From Glaciecola sp028401415 (GTDB lineage Bacteria > Pseudomonadota > Gammaproteobacteria > Enterobacterales > Alteromonadaceae), in NCBI RefSeq assembly GCF_028401415.2, contig NZ_CP171821.2:3410001-3474000 (forward strand): 64,000 nt of DNA. Direction: 5' to 3'. Positions within the stretch are counted from its first letter, which is position 1. Every line of letters begins with the position of its first letter. The position numbers were made by a program, and so were the translations under genes. The notes under the pieces were generated by a model. The model had not been told where the DNA came from and did no database searches. It saw only the letters and a program-made list of their open reading frames with translations. Positions 35,144 through 43,887 of the stretch are shown here, piece by piece.

Positions 35144-37159
35144 ATGCACATGCAAATAGATGACAGAATTCAACAAGCGCAAAGAAGGGGGGCAGGGCTT
35201 TATATGTTAAGTGCTGTTGTTACCCTTATCGTTGTTGGAGGTGTTTTATCTTGGCTATTTTTAGTGCGAGCCTATGTGGTAGCAGTGGGGCCTGACGAAG
35301 CGAGCCAAACTGCGGTTTTGAAGGGTGTTTCGGGCACGGTGTTTGTCAAAAACGATACAATTTATACTTTGGGCGGTGAAGTGAGCGTCAATGTTAGCGC
35401 CGATACCTTTGAGAGTAGCCTTCTGACCATTGATGCGAATAGTCCGACTAATTTAGAAGTGGTGCTCGCACCCACTCCTGCTCGATTGCAGGTCAAAGCG
35501 ACTGCATCGGAAAATGCCGAATTACTGGATGAAACTAGCTGGTATATTGATGGAAAACTCATTGGTATTGGTGCCAGCTTGGATTATACAATTGCGGCAG
35601 GCTCATATCAGTTACAGCTTCAAAATCCTTACTTTTTAAAGGGCGATAAGACGCTTAAGCTAGCGCGTGCACAAATAGTGGATATTGAGCTCGCCTTAGA
35701 AAGCTTTAGCGGCAAAGCGTCTATTAATACGCAACCTCAGGGTGCCGAAATATTTATAGATGGAGCTTCGCAGGGCGAAACGCCCATAACCTTGGATTTA
35801 CGTGGCGGTTTATATGATCTTGTTGCAAAGCGAGATGGGTACCAAACCCTTGAAGATAGATTAAGCCTTAAGGTTCAACAGCCAGAAATTTCCCGCGAGT
35901 ATCAATTGCAAGCTGTTCAAGCTGCACTCAATGTGAGTACCACCCCAGAGGGAGGGGTTCTGCTTATCAACAACCTTGAAAAAGCGACCGGTACTCATTC
36001 ACTAGACGCTAACATTGCGCATTCTGTGAGCTATCAGAAACCGGGATTTTTTCCATTTTCTCAACGCATTACCTTAACTCAAGGTCAGCAGCGTGATATC
36101 AATATTGTGCTTGAGCCTGAATTAGGAAATGTACAAATTCGCACGAATATGCAGGCACAGCTTACCATTAATGGTGTAAATGAGGGGGCAATCGATCAGC
36201 AAGGAAAACAGTTTATCTTACCCGCTAAAGCGGTATCGATATCTGTATCTAAACCCGGATATCGAACCGTGCAGCAATCAATTGTGCCCAGCAGTGATCG
36301 CGATTTGTCTTTGAATATTGAATTACTTTCCGAATTTGACGCTCGCCGAAAAGAGGGCCGTCCTCTGTTTGCTACGCAATTGGGTATAAATTTACTTAGA
36401 TTTAGCCCTGGCGCCTATACGATGGGCTCGCCGCCTAACGAAACCGGACGCAGGCGCAATGAACATCAAATAGAGGTCGACTTTTCTAGAGACATCTTTG
36501 TGTCAGAAACTGAAGTGACTCAGGCTCAGTTTTCAGCATTTTCATCCGCTCAATCCAGCAGCAGTAAACAACCGCAAGTCAATGTGTCTTGGAATCAGGC
36601 TGCACTGTTTTGTAACTGGCTGAGCGAACAAGAGGGGCTGCCAAAGTTTTATCGCAGCAATGGCGATACCATTGTCGGATACGACCCTGGCGCGATTGGT
36701 TATCGGCTGCCGACCGAGGCGGAATGGGAGTGGTTGGCGAAAAAAGCCAAACGTGCCCGCAGTACGGTTTATGTGTGGGGTGATCAAACGCGTATTCCTA
36801 CTAACGCGGGGAATTTTGCTGATCAAAGTGCGAAATCGAATCAACTGATACACTTACAAGACTATGATGATAAGTTCGCTGGCGTCGCAGACGTTGCCAG
36901 TTTCAAAGCGGATCGTATTGGATTATATGATTTAGCAGGCAATGTCAGCGAATGGGTGAACGATTCTTATACGACTGCTTTGCCCAACACTGACATTGTA
37001 CACACGGATTACTTAGGCGCTTCGCGCGGCAGCCAGCACGTAGTGAAAGGCGGAAATTATAAGTCAGGAAGGTTACGCGAATTGCGCGCTGCTTTTCGCG
37101 AAGTGGGTGAATCTCCCAAAGATACGATCGGATTTCGAATTGCGCGCTACGCTGAGTAA
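35144..37159 (+). CDS. PEGA-repeat protein with formylglycine-generating-enzyme-like domain
   Basis: A 671-residue protein: one transmembrane helix at about 19-42, four PEGA-type beta repeats (about 105-180, 187-255, 260-325 and 328-395) and a C-terminal SUMF1/FGE-sulfatase domain (about 405-670). The domain is recognised by M-G-S-P, R-L-P-T-E-A-E-W-E-W, G-L-Y-D-L-A-G-N-V-S-E-W and V-V-K-G-G-N-Y. The two catalytic Cys of true FGE, expected just after the G-G-N-Y segment, are absent (K-S-G-R-L-R-E-L-R), so it probably binds rather than oxidises. AAGGA precedes the start. GldJ/GldK of the type IX secretion system use a similar domain beside a proton-driven motor. Confidence 0.88.
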   Translation: MHMQIDDRIQQAQRRGAGLYMLSAVVTLIVVGGVLSWLFLVRAYVVAVGPDEASQTAVLKGVSGTVFVKNDTIYTLGGEVSVNVSADTFESSLLTIDANSPTNLEVVLAPTPARLQVKATASENAELLDETSWYIDGKLIGIGASLDYTIAAGSYQLQLQNPYFLKGDKTLKLARAQIVDIELALESFSGKASINTQPQGAEIFIDGASQGETPITLDLRGGLYDLVAKRDGYQTLEDRLSLKVQQPEISREYQLQAVQAALNVSTTPEGGVLLINNLEKATGTHSLDANIAHSVSYQKPGFFPFSQRITLTQGQQRDINIVLEPELGNVQIRTNMQAQLTINGVNEGAIDQQGKQFILPAKAVSISVSKPGYRTVQQSIVPSSDRDLSLNIELLSEFDARRKEGRPLFATQLGINLLRFSPGAYTMGSPPNETGRRRNEHQIEVDFSRDIFVSETEVTQAQFSAFSSAQSSSSKQPQVNVSWNQAALFCNWLSEQEGLPKFYRSNGDTIVGYDPGAIGYRLPTEAEWEWLAKKAKRARSTVYVWGDQTRIPTNAGNFADQSAKSNQLIHLQDYDDKFAGVADVASFKADRIGLYDLAGNVSEWVNDSYTTALPNTDIVHTDYLGASRGSQHVVKGGNYKSGRLRELRAAFREVGESPKDTIGFRIARYAE

Positions 37160-37184
37160 TCAACATAACAACATGAGGTAGGCT

Positions 37185-37304
37185 ATGAAGAGGTGGACGA
37201 GAGCGCTTTATATCGCGTTAGCTTTGATCATTATAGGTTCGAGTATTGCGCTTGCTGTGCAAATTAGCCTCGATTCACCCGCAACGCTACCAAGCGATAT
37301 TTAG
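37185..37304 (+). CDS. 39-residue single-span membrane protein
   Basis: A small ORF with GAGG four bases upstream of its ATG and a product with K-R-x-x-R at the start, one transmembrane helix (about 7-27) and a short polar tail. It fills the gap between the PEGA/FGE-like gene and the ExbB-like gene, 25 bases after one and just before the other. Position, ribosome site and composition suggest a real accessory subunit. Confidence 0.6.
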   Translation: MKRWTRALYIALALIIIGSSIALAVQISLDSPATLPSDI

Positions 37305-37307
37305 GGC

Positions 37308-38219
37308 ATGTACATGAACGACACTCATCAAGAATACGATAACAAAAAGAAAGCCGCGCCAAGCGCAAATATGAACCCGCCTGCCTATATAACCATCGGT
37401 GCTTTTCTGGGCATTGTGGCTTTGGTGCATGTTATCTATCAAAGCCTTGTACGGCCTCTTGCAGAAGCCGCGATTGTTGCACAAGGGAGCGTTGCTACCA
37501 CAAACCTTTGGGTAATTTTTAAAGATTTTGAACAACAAGCCTCAGTCAGTATAGGATTATTTTGCGCTTTTTTAATTATTTATAAATATCAACGGATTGT
37601 CTTCAAAGAAGAGCACATGTTTACTATGGACTACTTGGCAGGCTTTGGTCAAAATAAACCATATAAGACAAACGAACCGGAGTTGAAAGCAGATGATACA
37701 ACGGGCGAAGGCGAAGCCCTAAAAACGGTTGAAGACCTTGAGCCGATTGAAAACCAGACCTTTGACGTATCTGCTGCTTTAGCTGAGCTGGAAGAAAGTC
37801 GTCATTCTGAAAATTCTTCTATGGCGACATGGATAAATTGTTTGCGCCGCTATAAAAACACCCAAAATGTACAACATGCCAGCCAAGCCATTTCAGACAG
37901 TGTAGAGACGCTTGCCGCCCAACTTGAGTCGGGAAATAGCATGATTCGTTACTTTATCTGGGCAATCCCCAGTATTGGGTTTATTGGTACCGTGCGCGGC
38001 ATAGGCTCTGCGCTTGCTCGAGCAGAAGAGGCAGTAGCAGGCGACATATCGGGTATGGTAGACAAGCTGGGAGTGGCTTTTAACTCAACGTTGGTGTCGC
38101 TGTTGATTTCAATTGTACTCATGTATTTACTGCACGTTTTGAATAATCGGCAGGATGAAATGGTGATTAATACTCGCAAAAATTGCGAGAGGCACTTACT
38201 CACTCGTCTTCACGATTAG
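37308..38219 (+). CDS. MotA/TolQ/ExbB-type proton channel protein
   Basis: A 303-residue membrane protein (301 if started at the ATG at 37314, better spaced from AGGG). Helices lie at about 23-45, 84-103, 218-238 and 258-282. The TolQ/ExbB core is clear: I-P-S-I-G-F-I-G-T-V-R-G-I-G then, after an acidic amphipathic stretch, V-A-F-N-S-T-L-V-S-L-L. Thr residues lie at the expected channel positions. The cytoplasmic part (about 105-215) is acidic. Its B-type partners are probably the two following vWA proteins, which carry the ExbD-like helix. Confidence 0.88.
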   Translation: MYMNDTHQEYDNKKKAAPSANMNPPAYITIGAFLGIVALVHVIYQSLVRPLAEAAIVAQGSVATTNLWVIFKDFEQQASVSIGLFCAFLIIYKYQRIVFKEEHMFTMDYLAGFGQNKPYKTNEPELKADDTTGEGEALKTVEDLEPIENQTFDVSAALAELEESRHSENSSMATWINCLRRYKNTQNVQHASQAISDSVETLAAQLESGNSMIRYFIWAIPSIGFIGTVRGIGSALARAEEAVAGDISGMVDKLGVAFNSTLVSLLISIVLMYLLHVLNNRQDEMVINTRKNCERHLLTRLHD

Positions 38220-38246
38220 ACTAAGACTGATGGTGTTAGGTGCAAA

Positions 38247-39320
38247 ATGAGTATTTTCAAAAAACGTAGAGAAGATGGCTTTAACTTAGCGTTTCTAGAT
38301 GTTATGGCTTGCGGCTTAGGGGCGGTTATCCTCATCCTCATTTTGGTTAAATTTAGTGCCAACACCGACATTCCTGTTGAGGAGCTAGAAAAACTTCAGC
38401 AAGAGCTCAATGCCACACAAAGCCAATCAGACGGCCTTGCGCAAAGTTTAAGTCAGACTGAAGCCGAATTAGCGGCGCAAAGCCTTAGTCTTGAAGAGGC
38501 GAAAACCCGCTTACAGCAGATTCAGCTAGAACAGCAGGCGGTTACGCGAGCGCTGAAAGACGAGCTTGCCGTTGTTGCCGATTTAGAGAGCGCAATAGCC
38601 GCCGCTGGCCCGCTTGTGGCTGATGATCCGATTGAGATTCAAGGTGCTGGCGAAGAGAGCTACCTGGTTGGCTTAAAAGTAGAAGGTCAACGCATTGGCA
38701 TACTGCTGGATATGAGTGCTTCAATGAGCGCAGAGTCATTGATTGAGGTTATCAAAAGCAAGGTAGGAAGTGACGCACAAAAACGCAGCGGCAATAAGTG
38801 GCAGCGAACTTTGCGAATTTTATCGTGGATGCTAGCGCGCCTTCCGAGCAATTCAGAAGTGTCAGTCGTCGCCTACAATGACACCTCAAAAGTGCTGGGC
38901 AGTGCGGTGAGTCGACAAAGTTCTCCAGAACAGCTTAGGCAAATTGTGAGTCAAGCGAGAGAGCTCGCGCCCACGCAAGGCACCAATCTTCAACAGGCAT
39001 TGCAAACAATGTCATCAACCATGAGCAACATAAGCAACTTGTATGTGATCACCGATGGTCTACCCACCTACGTTAACCCCGACTCTGGTTTTAGACTTTC
39101 ACGCTCTTGCAGCCCAATCAAAGGGCAACAGGCAACCATTACGGGTGAGTGCAGAGTAAGCGCGTTTGCTCATTCTATGCGTGCCAATCCTATACCGGGT
39201 GTAAGAACTCACGTCATTCTTCTGCCATTGGAGGGAGACCCAGCTGCGCCAGCTCTCTATTGGAGCTGGGCAGACGGTACGCGTGGCACCTTTATTGCGC
39301 CAGCAGGTACCTGGCCATGA
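38247..39320 (+). CDS. ExbD/TolR-like anchor fused to a von Willebrand A domain (first)
   Basis: A 357-residue protein. Short cytoplasmic N-terminus, then a transmembrane helix (about 14-35) beginning A-F-L-D-V-M, closely like the P-F-I-D-V-M of ExbD, with D18 in the place of the essential Asp. Coiled coil at about 42-118 (Gln/Leu/Glu-rich). Periplasmic vWA domain at about 140-355 with MIDAS D155-x-S-x-S and the later T-D-G-L-P. The end is Trp/Gly-rich. Its TGA overlaps the next start (ATGA). The vWA domain should bind a metal and a protein ligand. Confidence 0.88.
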   Translation: MSIFKKRREDGFNLAFLDVMACGLGAVILILILVKFSANTDIPVEELEKLQQELNATQSQSDGLAQSLSQTEAELAAQSLSLEEAKTRLQQIQLEQQAVTRALKDELAVVADLESAIAAAGPLVADDPIEIQGAGEESYLVGLKVEGQRIGILLDMSASMSAESLIEVIKSKVGSDAQKRSGNKWQRTLRILSWMLARLPSNSEVSVVAYNDTSKVLGSAVSRQSSPEQLRQIVSQARELAPTQGTNLQQALQTMSSTMSNISNLYVITDGLPTYVNPDSGFRLSRSCSPIKGQQATITGECRVSAFAHSMRANPIPGVRTHVILLPLEGDPAAPALYWSWADGTRGTFIAPAGTWP

Positions 39321-40267
39321 AGCAGCGACGCGCGCCAATCGAAGTCTTTAGCTTGTCGTTTCTGGATGTGATTTCCTGTGCATTCGGCGCGGTAGTTATG
39401 CTTATCTTGCTTGCACGAAATGGTGAGGAGGGCGAGTTTAATGATGTTAGTCAAGTGTCGGATGTTCTGGTTGCTTTGTCGCGAGCAGAGCGTAATCTTG
39501 AGGACTTACAAGGTGCCCTAAGTGAACAGCAAAGCAAGTTGACAGCCGCCATTACTGAGACTGCCAGCAACGAAACACAAGCCGAGCGATTGGAAGCACA
39601 AGTGGCTAGGGCACAAAATGATTTACTCGCGCTAACTGACAAAGCCAGCGGCCTAGAACAAACTAAACGGCAGCGAGAACGAGCAGCCATTTCTCAAAAT
39701 GAGGCCTCAGAGCGAGACGACGAAGTCGGGGGTATTCCAGTCGATGCTGACTATGTAATTTTTATCGTGGACACTTCAGGCAGCATGAAAGCCATGTGGA
39801 ACAAAGTGCTCAATACAATGAATGAAGTCTTAAATAACCACCCTCAAGTCTTGGGTTTTCAAATTATGTCAGACAATGGCGAGTTTCTCGTTAATACCAC
39901 CAGTGGACGCTGGCGAAATGATACGACCGGCACCAGGCGCGCGATGCTAAGCGCGCTGAGAACATGGAATGGTTCGTCAAACAGCTCGCCAGTGGAAGGT
40001 ATTGAAGCTGCACTGCGCCTGTACGGTCCAAGAACGCCGTCTTTAGCGCTGTATGTACTTGGCGATGACTACAGCGGTGGCTCATATGATGCAACCTTAG
40101 CAAGCATCAATGCCCTTAATACGAATAGAGCAGGTGGAAAAATCGCGCGGATTCACGCCATTGGTTTTTCACGTTCAAATGGTCGTCTTACGGATGATGT
40201 ACTTAAATTTTCAACACTGATGCGGGAAGTGACGCGACAAAACAAAGGGTCATTCATTGCTCAATAA
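39317..40267 (+). CDS. ExbD/TolR-like anchor fused to a von Willebrand A domain (second)
   Basis: A 316-residue protein from the ATG at 39317, overlapping the upstream stop; the frame to 39149 lies inside the previous gene and is not used. Same layout as its neighbour: transmembrane helix with S-F-L-D-V-I-S-C and Asp17, coiled coil at about 50-125, vWA domain at about 143-316 with MIDAS D152-T-S-G-S. Shorter than the first copy. Two unequal B-type subunits suggest a heteromeric stator-like complex with the ExbB-type protein. Last gene of the run. Confidence 0.88.
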   Translation: MKQRRAPIEVFSLSFLDVISCAFGAVVMLILLARNGEEGEFNDVSQVSDVLVALSRAERNLEDLQGALSEQQSKLTAAITETASNETQAERLEAQVARAQNDLLALTDKASGLEQTKRQRERAAISQNEASERDDEVGGIPVDADYVIFIVDTSGSMKAMWNKVLNTMNEVLNNHPQVLGFQIMSDNGEFLVNTTSGRWRNDTTGTRRAMLSALRTWNGSSNSSPVEGIEAALRLYGPRTPSLALYVLGDDYSGGSYDATLASINALNTNRAGGKIARIHAIGFSRSNGRLTDDVLKFSTLMREVTRQNKGSFIAQ

Positions 40268-40306
40268 TCGGGCGATAGCATAAGAAATTCAGGTTAATTA
40301 CGATCA

Positions 40307-41476
40307 TTATAGTAGATTAACGCTTACTCTCAGTCCAAGGGCCAGGGCCGAACCTTGATCCAGGGCTGCAGGCTTTGAAATGTATTGCATCATTGGCTGT
40401 AAGGTGAGTTTATCAGACAAGATAGCTTGATATGTTATCTCAAGATTGAGTTCACCTTTAGCAAGCAAAGGCTGATTGCCAGTGCCTGGTGCTGAATCCG
40501 TATATGCGCTTTCAGAAATCGCAGCGAAGCTGTCTCCAACATGATGATATGCTAATGCTATTCCAAAGGTATCGAGAGGGCGACTGGTGCTAAAAGACTG
40601 AAAAATAAGCCCAGCGCTAGCAAAGCCATTGTATTTATAAAATTTATCGTCACTGCTTCCAACCCGAAAAAAAACATCAACCAGCTCTGGAACTAGCTCT
40701 CTTTCATGACGAAGATAGACGCCGAAATTGCCTGAACTTGCTTGTTCTGATTCAAGTGCAATAGACTTTGTATATTGCCAAGCACCAAACAGCCAGCGAG
40801 CGCGGCCTTCTGCATGCCTGTTTACCTCGTATTCGGCAATCAAAAAGGCACCTTCGTCACTGCTTAACTCAAGTCCGATTGAAGATGGTTTGTCAGCATC
40901 ACCTGGCGAACCATCTATGATGGCCAACTTAATAGACTGATTGTCACTTACTTGAAGTTTTAATCGGGCGCTGAGTCCGTAGAAAGGATAAATCGAGGGT
41001 CCGTTTGCGCCGCTTAATCCAATGTCATTGCCAATGCCATGACCGCTATTGATGAACAAATTGGCGCTTTGCAGCACATCAAATTCTTCGTTGATATCGT
41101 ACAATCCAAGCAGCAACGACCCCCGTTTGTAGTTTAAATTTACCCATGCTTGCGCAAACTTTGTAAATCCAGCACCCCCTTCAAGATTAGACACAATATG
41201 ATCGTCTCCGACGATATCTTGCGAAAAATTATTGCCATTGCTGTAGATGGCGCTCGCAAAATACTCTAGGTCAATATCGCTGCTGAGTTTGCCGTCGCCA
41301 GCCATAGATACCTGCGCTAAATCGAGATATTCGAAGTCAGTTGATATTCCGCCTTGGGTATTTTTTAGAAAATCGATGTCGTACTGGGCAGAAAATACCG
41401 GCGCTGAAAAAGAGGTTCCACCAAATACGGGTAAATTTACACAAGATAAAAGGATGCAAAGAAGCAGAAGCGGCAA
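40307..41476 (-). CDS. OprB-like carbohydrate porin
   Basis: A 389-residue outer-membrane protein with a signal peptide (cleavage near VFGG) and a beta-barrel pattern similar to the carbohydrate-selective OprB family: F-A-Q-A-W-V-N-L, L-L-L-G-L-Y-D-I-N and a late E-L-N-L-E-I-T-Y-Q. The last residues (V-S-V-N-L-L) lack a terminal Phe. Substrate unknown. Convergent with the vWA cluster. Confidence 0.75.
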   Translation of the reverse strand: MPLLLLCILLSCVNLPVFGGTSFSAPVFSAQYDIDFLKNTQGGISTDFEYLDLAQVSMAGDGKLSSDIDLEYFASAIYSNGNNFSQDIVGDDHIVSNLEGGAGFTKFAQAWVNLNYKRGSLLLGLYDINEEFDVLQSANLFINSGHGIGNDIGLSGANGPSIYPFYGLSARLKLQVSDNQSIKLAIIDGSPGDADKPSSIGLELSSDEGAFLIAEYEVNRHAEGRARWLFGAWQYTKSIALESEQASSGNFGVYLRHERELVPELVDVFFRVGSSDDKFYKYNGFASAGLIFQSFSTSRPLDTFGIALAYHHVGDSFAAISESAYTDSAPGTGNQPLLAKGELNLEITYQAILSDKLTLQPMMQYISKPAALDQGSALALGLRVSVNLL

Positions 41477-41638
41477 GTTTTTCGTTGAGCAGTTGATAAT
41501 CGCGATCCTAGCATAATGTCATTTGAAGAATGAGTGAGATCCTAGTCGCTGTGACGTGTTTCGTCCATCACTTCAGGTGCTAAACAGACAAATTTGATAT
41601 CAGTAATACGGAGCAATTTGATCTCGGACAATTACTAT

Positions 41639-41653
41639 TGAGAATTATTCGTA
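41639..41653. promoter_or_regulatory. Possible Fur-like site before feoA
   Basis: TGAGAATTATTCGTA resembles a 7-1-7 Fur box: the left half matches six of seven positions, the right half about four of seven, with a GAAT-T-ATTC core. It lies about 75 bases before feoA. Iron control of feo genes is usual, but the match is weak. Confidence 0.35.
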
Positions 41654-41726
41654 TTTCTTGCCTGAGTAGTTTACTCTCTCATTTAAACAACTCGCTTTAG
41701 CATCCTAGCGACAATCGGAGTGAAGA

Positions 41727-41966
41727 ATGACCATTTGGGATTTACCCAAACGCGCGACCGCAACCATTACCGGCCTCCATCAAACCATTGATGTGAGTTT
41801 AGGTCAGCGCCTACAAGAAATGGGTTTTACCCAAGGGCAATTGGTGACCTGCATGAAGCGCACGCCCTTTAGTGGGCCTTTAGTCATTCAAGTGCAAGAC
41901 TGCGTGTATTCAGTTGACAGAGAACTTGCCGAGCAAGTGCATATTGACCTATCTGAGGTACACTAA
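41727..41966 (+). CDS. feoA: Ferrous iron transport protein A
   Basis: A 79-residue SH3-like protein with the FeoA pattern: L-P-K-R-A-T-A-T-I near the start, L-G-Q-R-L-Q-E-M-G-F-T-Q-G in the middle and R-E-L-A-E-Q-V-H-I at the end. GGAG precedes the start. It works with FeoB, whose gene begins 6 bases downstream. Confidence 0.93.
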   Translation: MTIWDLPKRATATITGLHQTIDVSLGQRLQEMGFTQGQLVTCMKRTPFSGPLVIQVQDCVYSVDRELAEQVHIDLSEVH

Positions 41967-41972
41967 AGGCGA

Positions 41973-43808
41973 ATGTCTACAAACAAGAAAATAATACTGG
42001 TTGGAAAACCCAACTCCGGTAAAAGCCTGCTGTTTAACCAGCTTACTGGATTAAGGCAACAAGTGGCGAATTTTCCGGGCGTCACGGTAGAGTTAAAATC
42101 TGGCATGTTTGATGGCTTTGAACTGGTAGATTTTCCAGGCACATACTCATTGAAATCGCTCTCTAAAGACGAATCCATTGCCATAGAGCAGCTCCATCGA
42201 GCGCTTGAGTCTCAACATACCAGCCTAATAGTATGTAATCTAGATGCCACCAAGCTTGAGCGAAGCCTAGTGTTTGCCTTACAGGTGCAAGCCCTTGCAA
42301 AATCGCATTCAAAAGGCTGTGTCTTTGCGCTTAACATGATGGATGAAGTGGCTCGATTTGGTTTTGAGTACGACACGAAGGCACTGTCTGAAAAGCTTGG
42401 CTCGCCAGTCTATGCGATCTCGGCCAAAACCTTGCTGGGTATAAAAGAGTTTCAAGCGGCATTAAAACATCATGCGATGAAGCCACAAAGCGCTCAAGTA
42501 CGCACCACCGAGCTTGGAAAAAGTGAAAACACACCAGCCCTTGTTAAGGCTAAGTCGCTTGCAAAAGAGTTTGGCATCAGGCAAGAAATCATGCTCAAAA
42601 AGCAAAACATGATAGACGGATTATTGCTTAATAGCGTGTTTGGGGCGCTGGCTTTTGCACTTATTATGTTTTTCTTATTCCAGAGTATTTTCACTTGGGC
42701 TGCCCCCCTCATGGACGGTGTTGAGCATGTTCTGTCGCTACTTGCGGCTATAGTAAGCTCGTCCTTACCCGTAGGCACTTTCAACGACTTTGTTAATGAT
42801 GCATTGTTTGGCGGAGTAGGGGCGTTCTTAGTCTTTGTGCCGCAAATCATGATCCTGACGCTAATTATTGGCTTACTGGAAGACAGTGGTTATTTGGCCA
42901 GAGCTGCGCTGATTTGTCACAAACCTTTAAGCTTATTTGGACTGTCTGGTAGAAGCTTTATTCCTTATTTATCGGGGCACGCCTGCGCTATTCCAGCGAT
43001 TATGGCCGCGAGAACCATTGAGTCACCGCGCAAACGTTTAATTACAATGATGACTGTTCCACTGATGTCTTGTTCTGCTCGATTACCCGTGTATGCATTA
43101 CTGATTGCCATTTTAGTGCCAGACCTTGCTTACTTAGGTGGATGGGTAAATTTGCAGGGCATCATTTTCTTTGTGCTCTATTTCGGCGGGATCCTGACTG
43201 CGCTCATTGTGAGCAAAATGATTCATGTCTTCATAACTGAAGAAGGTTCACAAAACGATTTACCATTTATATTGGAATTACCTAGCTACCGTTTGCCGCA
43301 TTGGCGTCCTCTTTTCTACAAAACCTTAAACAGCGGTATTTACTTTGTAAAGCGTGCAGCGCCAATTATTTTTATGGTGTCGGTTGTGATCTGGGTATTG
43401 GGCTACTTTCCATCAAACGGTGATTTGCAAAATAGTTATTTGGCGATGATTGGGCGTTTCATTGAACCCGTGTTTGCGCCGCTCGGAATAGACTGGCGCT
43501 ACGGCGTAGCTATTCTGGTGTCGTTCTTAGCACGTGAGGTCTTTGTTGGTGTGCTTGGGACTTTATTTAATATAGATGACGCCGAAGAGAATATGATGGG
43601 CCTGGCAGAGCAAATTCAGGAGGATAGTTTTACATTGGCGTCTGGAGTTGCACTACTTGCCTTTTACGTTATTGCCTTACAATGCGTTGCAACCGTTGCT
43701 ACGCTAAAAGGGGAAACGTCTAAAAATCGATATTCATGGGGAGTGTTTCTCGTTTACGGGGTGCTGGCATACTGCCTAAGTGCCTTACTATACGCCATGT
43801 TAAGTTGA
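41973..43808 (+). CDS. feoB: Ferrous iron transporter B
   Basis: A 611-residue GTPase-linked Fe2+ transporter. N-terminal G domain with G1 GKPNSGKS (11-18), G3 D-F-P-G (53-56) and G4 N-M-M-D (121-124), then a short linker and a C-terminal membrane part of about eight helices with the Gate motifs (E-D-S-G-Y-L-A-R and S-C-S-A-R-L-P-V-Y). E. coli FeoB has about 773 residues; this shorter form is common in marine gammaproteobacteria. No FeoC gene follows. Confidence 0.95.
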   Translation: MSTNKKIILVGKPNSGKSLLFNQLTGLRQQVANFPGVTVELKSGMFDGFELVDFPGTYSLKSLSKDESIAIEQLHRALESQHTSLIVCNLDATKLERSLVFALQVQALAKSHSKGCVFALNMMDEVARFGFEYDTKALSEKLGSPVYAISAKTLLGIKEFQAALKHHAMKPQSAQVRTTELGKSENTPALVKAKSLAKEFGIRQEIMLKKQNMIDGLLLNSVFGALAFALIMFFLFQSIFTWAAPLMDGVEHVLSLLAAIVSSSLPVGTFNDFVNDALFGGVGAFLVFVPQIMILTLIIGLLEDSGYLARAALICHKPLSLFGLSGRSFIPYLSGHACAIPAIMAARTIESPRKRLITMMTVPLMSCSARLPVYALLIAILVPDLAYLGGWVNLQGIIFFVLYFGGILTALIVSKMIHVFITEEGSQNDLPFILELPSYRLPHWRPLFYKTLNSGIYFVKRAAPIIFMVSVVIWVLGYFPSNGDLQNSYLAMIGRFIEPVFAPLGIDWRYGVAILVSFLAREVFVGVLGTLFNIDDAEENMMGLAEQIQEDSFTLASGVALLAFYVIALQCVATVATLKGETSKNRYSWGVFLVYGVLAYCLSALLYAMLS

Positions 43809-43887
43809 GGTAAATTTCTAAAGCGATTTACCTGAGCGCTTAAATTATTTAATCTACGCTTTGCAAAGTTGTAGAAGAGCGATATCC

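Noticed and set aside
35055..35159. 34-codon ORF overlapping the start of the PEGA/FGE-like gene
   Set aside because: It overlaps the ribosome site and start of a certain gene, has no ribosome site of its own and a composition without clear features; probably chance.
31637..40267. Zorya-type anti-phage system
   Set aside because: The ExbB-like protein and its partners recall ZorA/ZorB, but the B-type subunits carry vWA domains rather than an OmpA-like domain, and no ZorC, ZorD or ZorE (helicase or nuclease) gene is present.
43809..43834. Hairpin after feoB (AGGTAAAT and ATTTACCT) as a terminator
   Set aside because: The stem is short with a 10-base loop and no T-run follows, so I do not call it.
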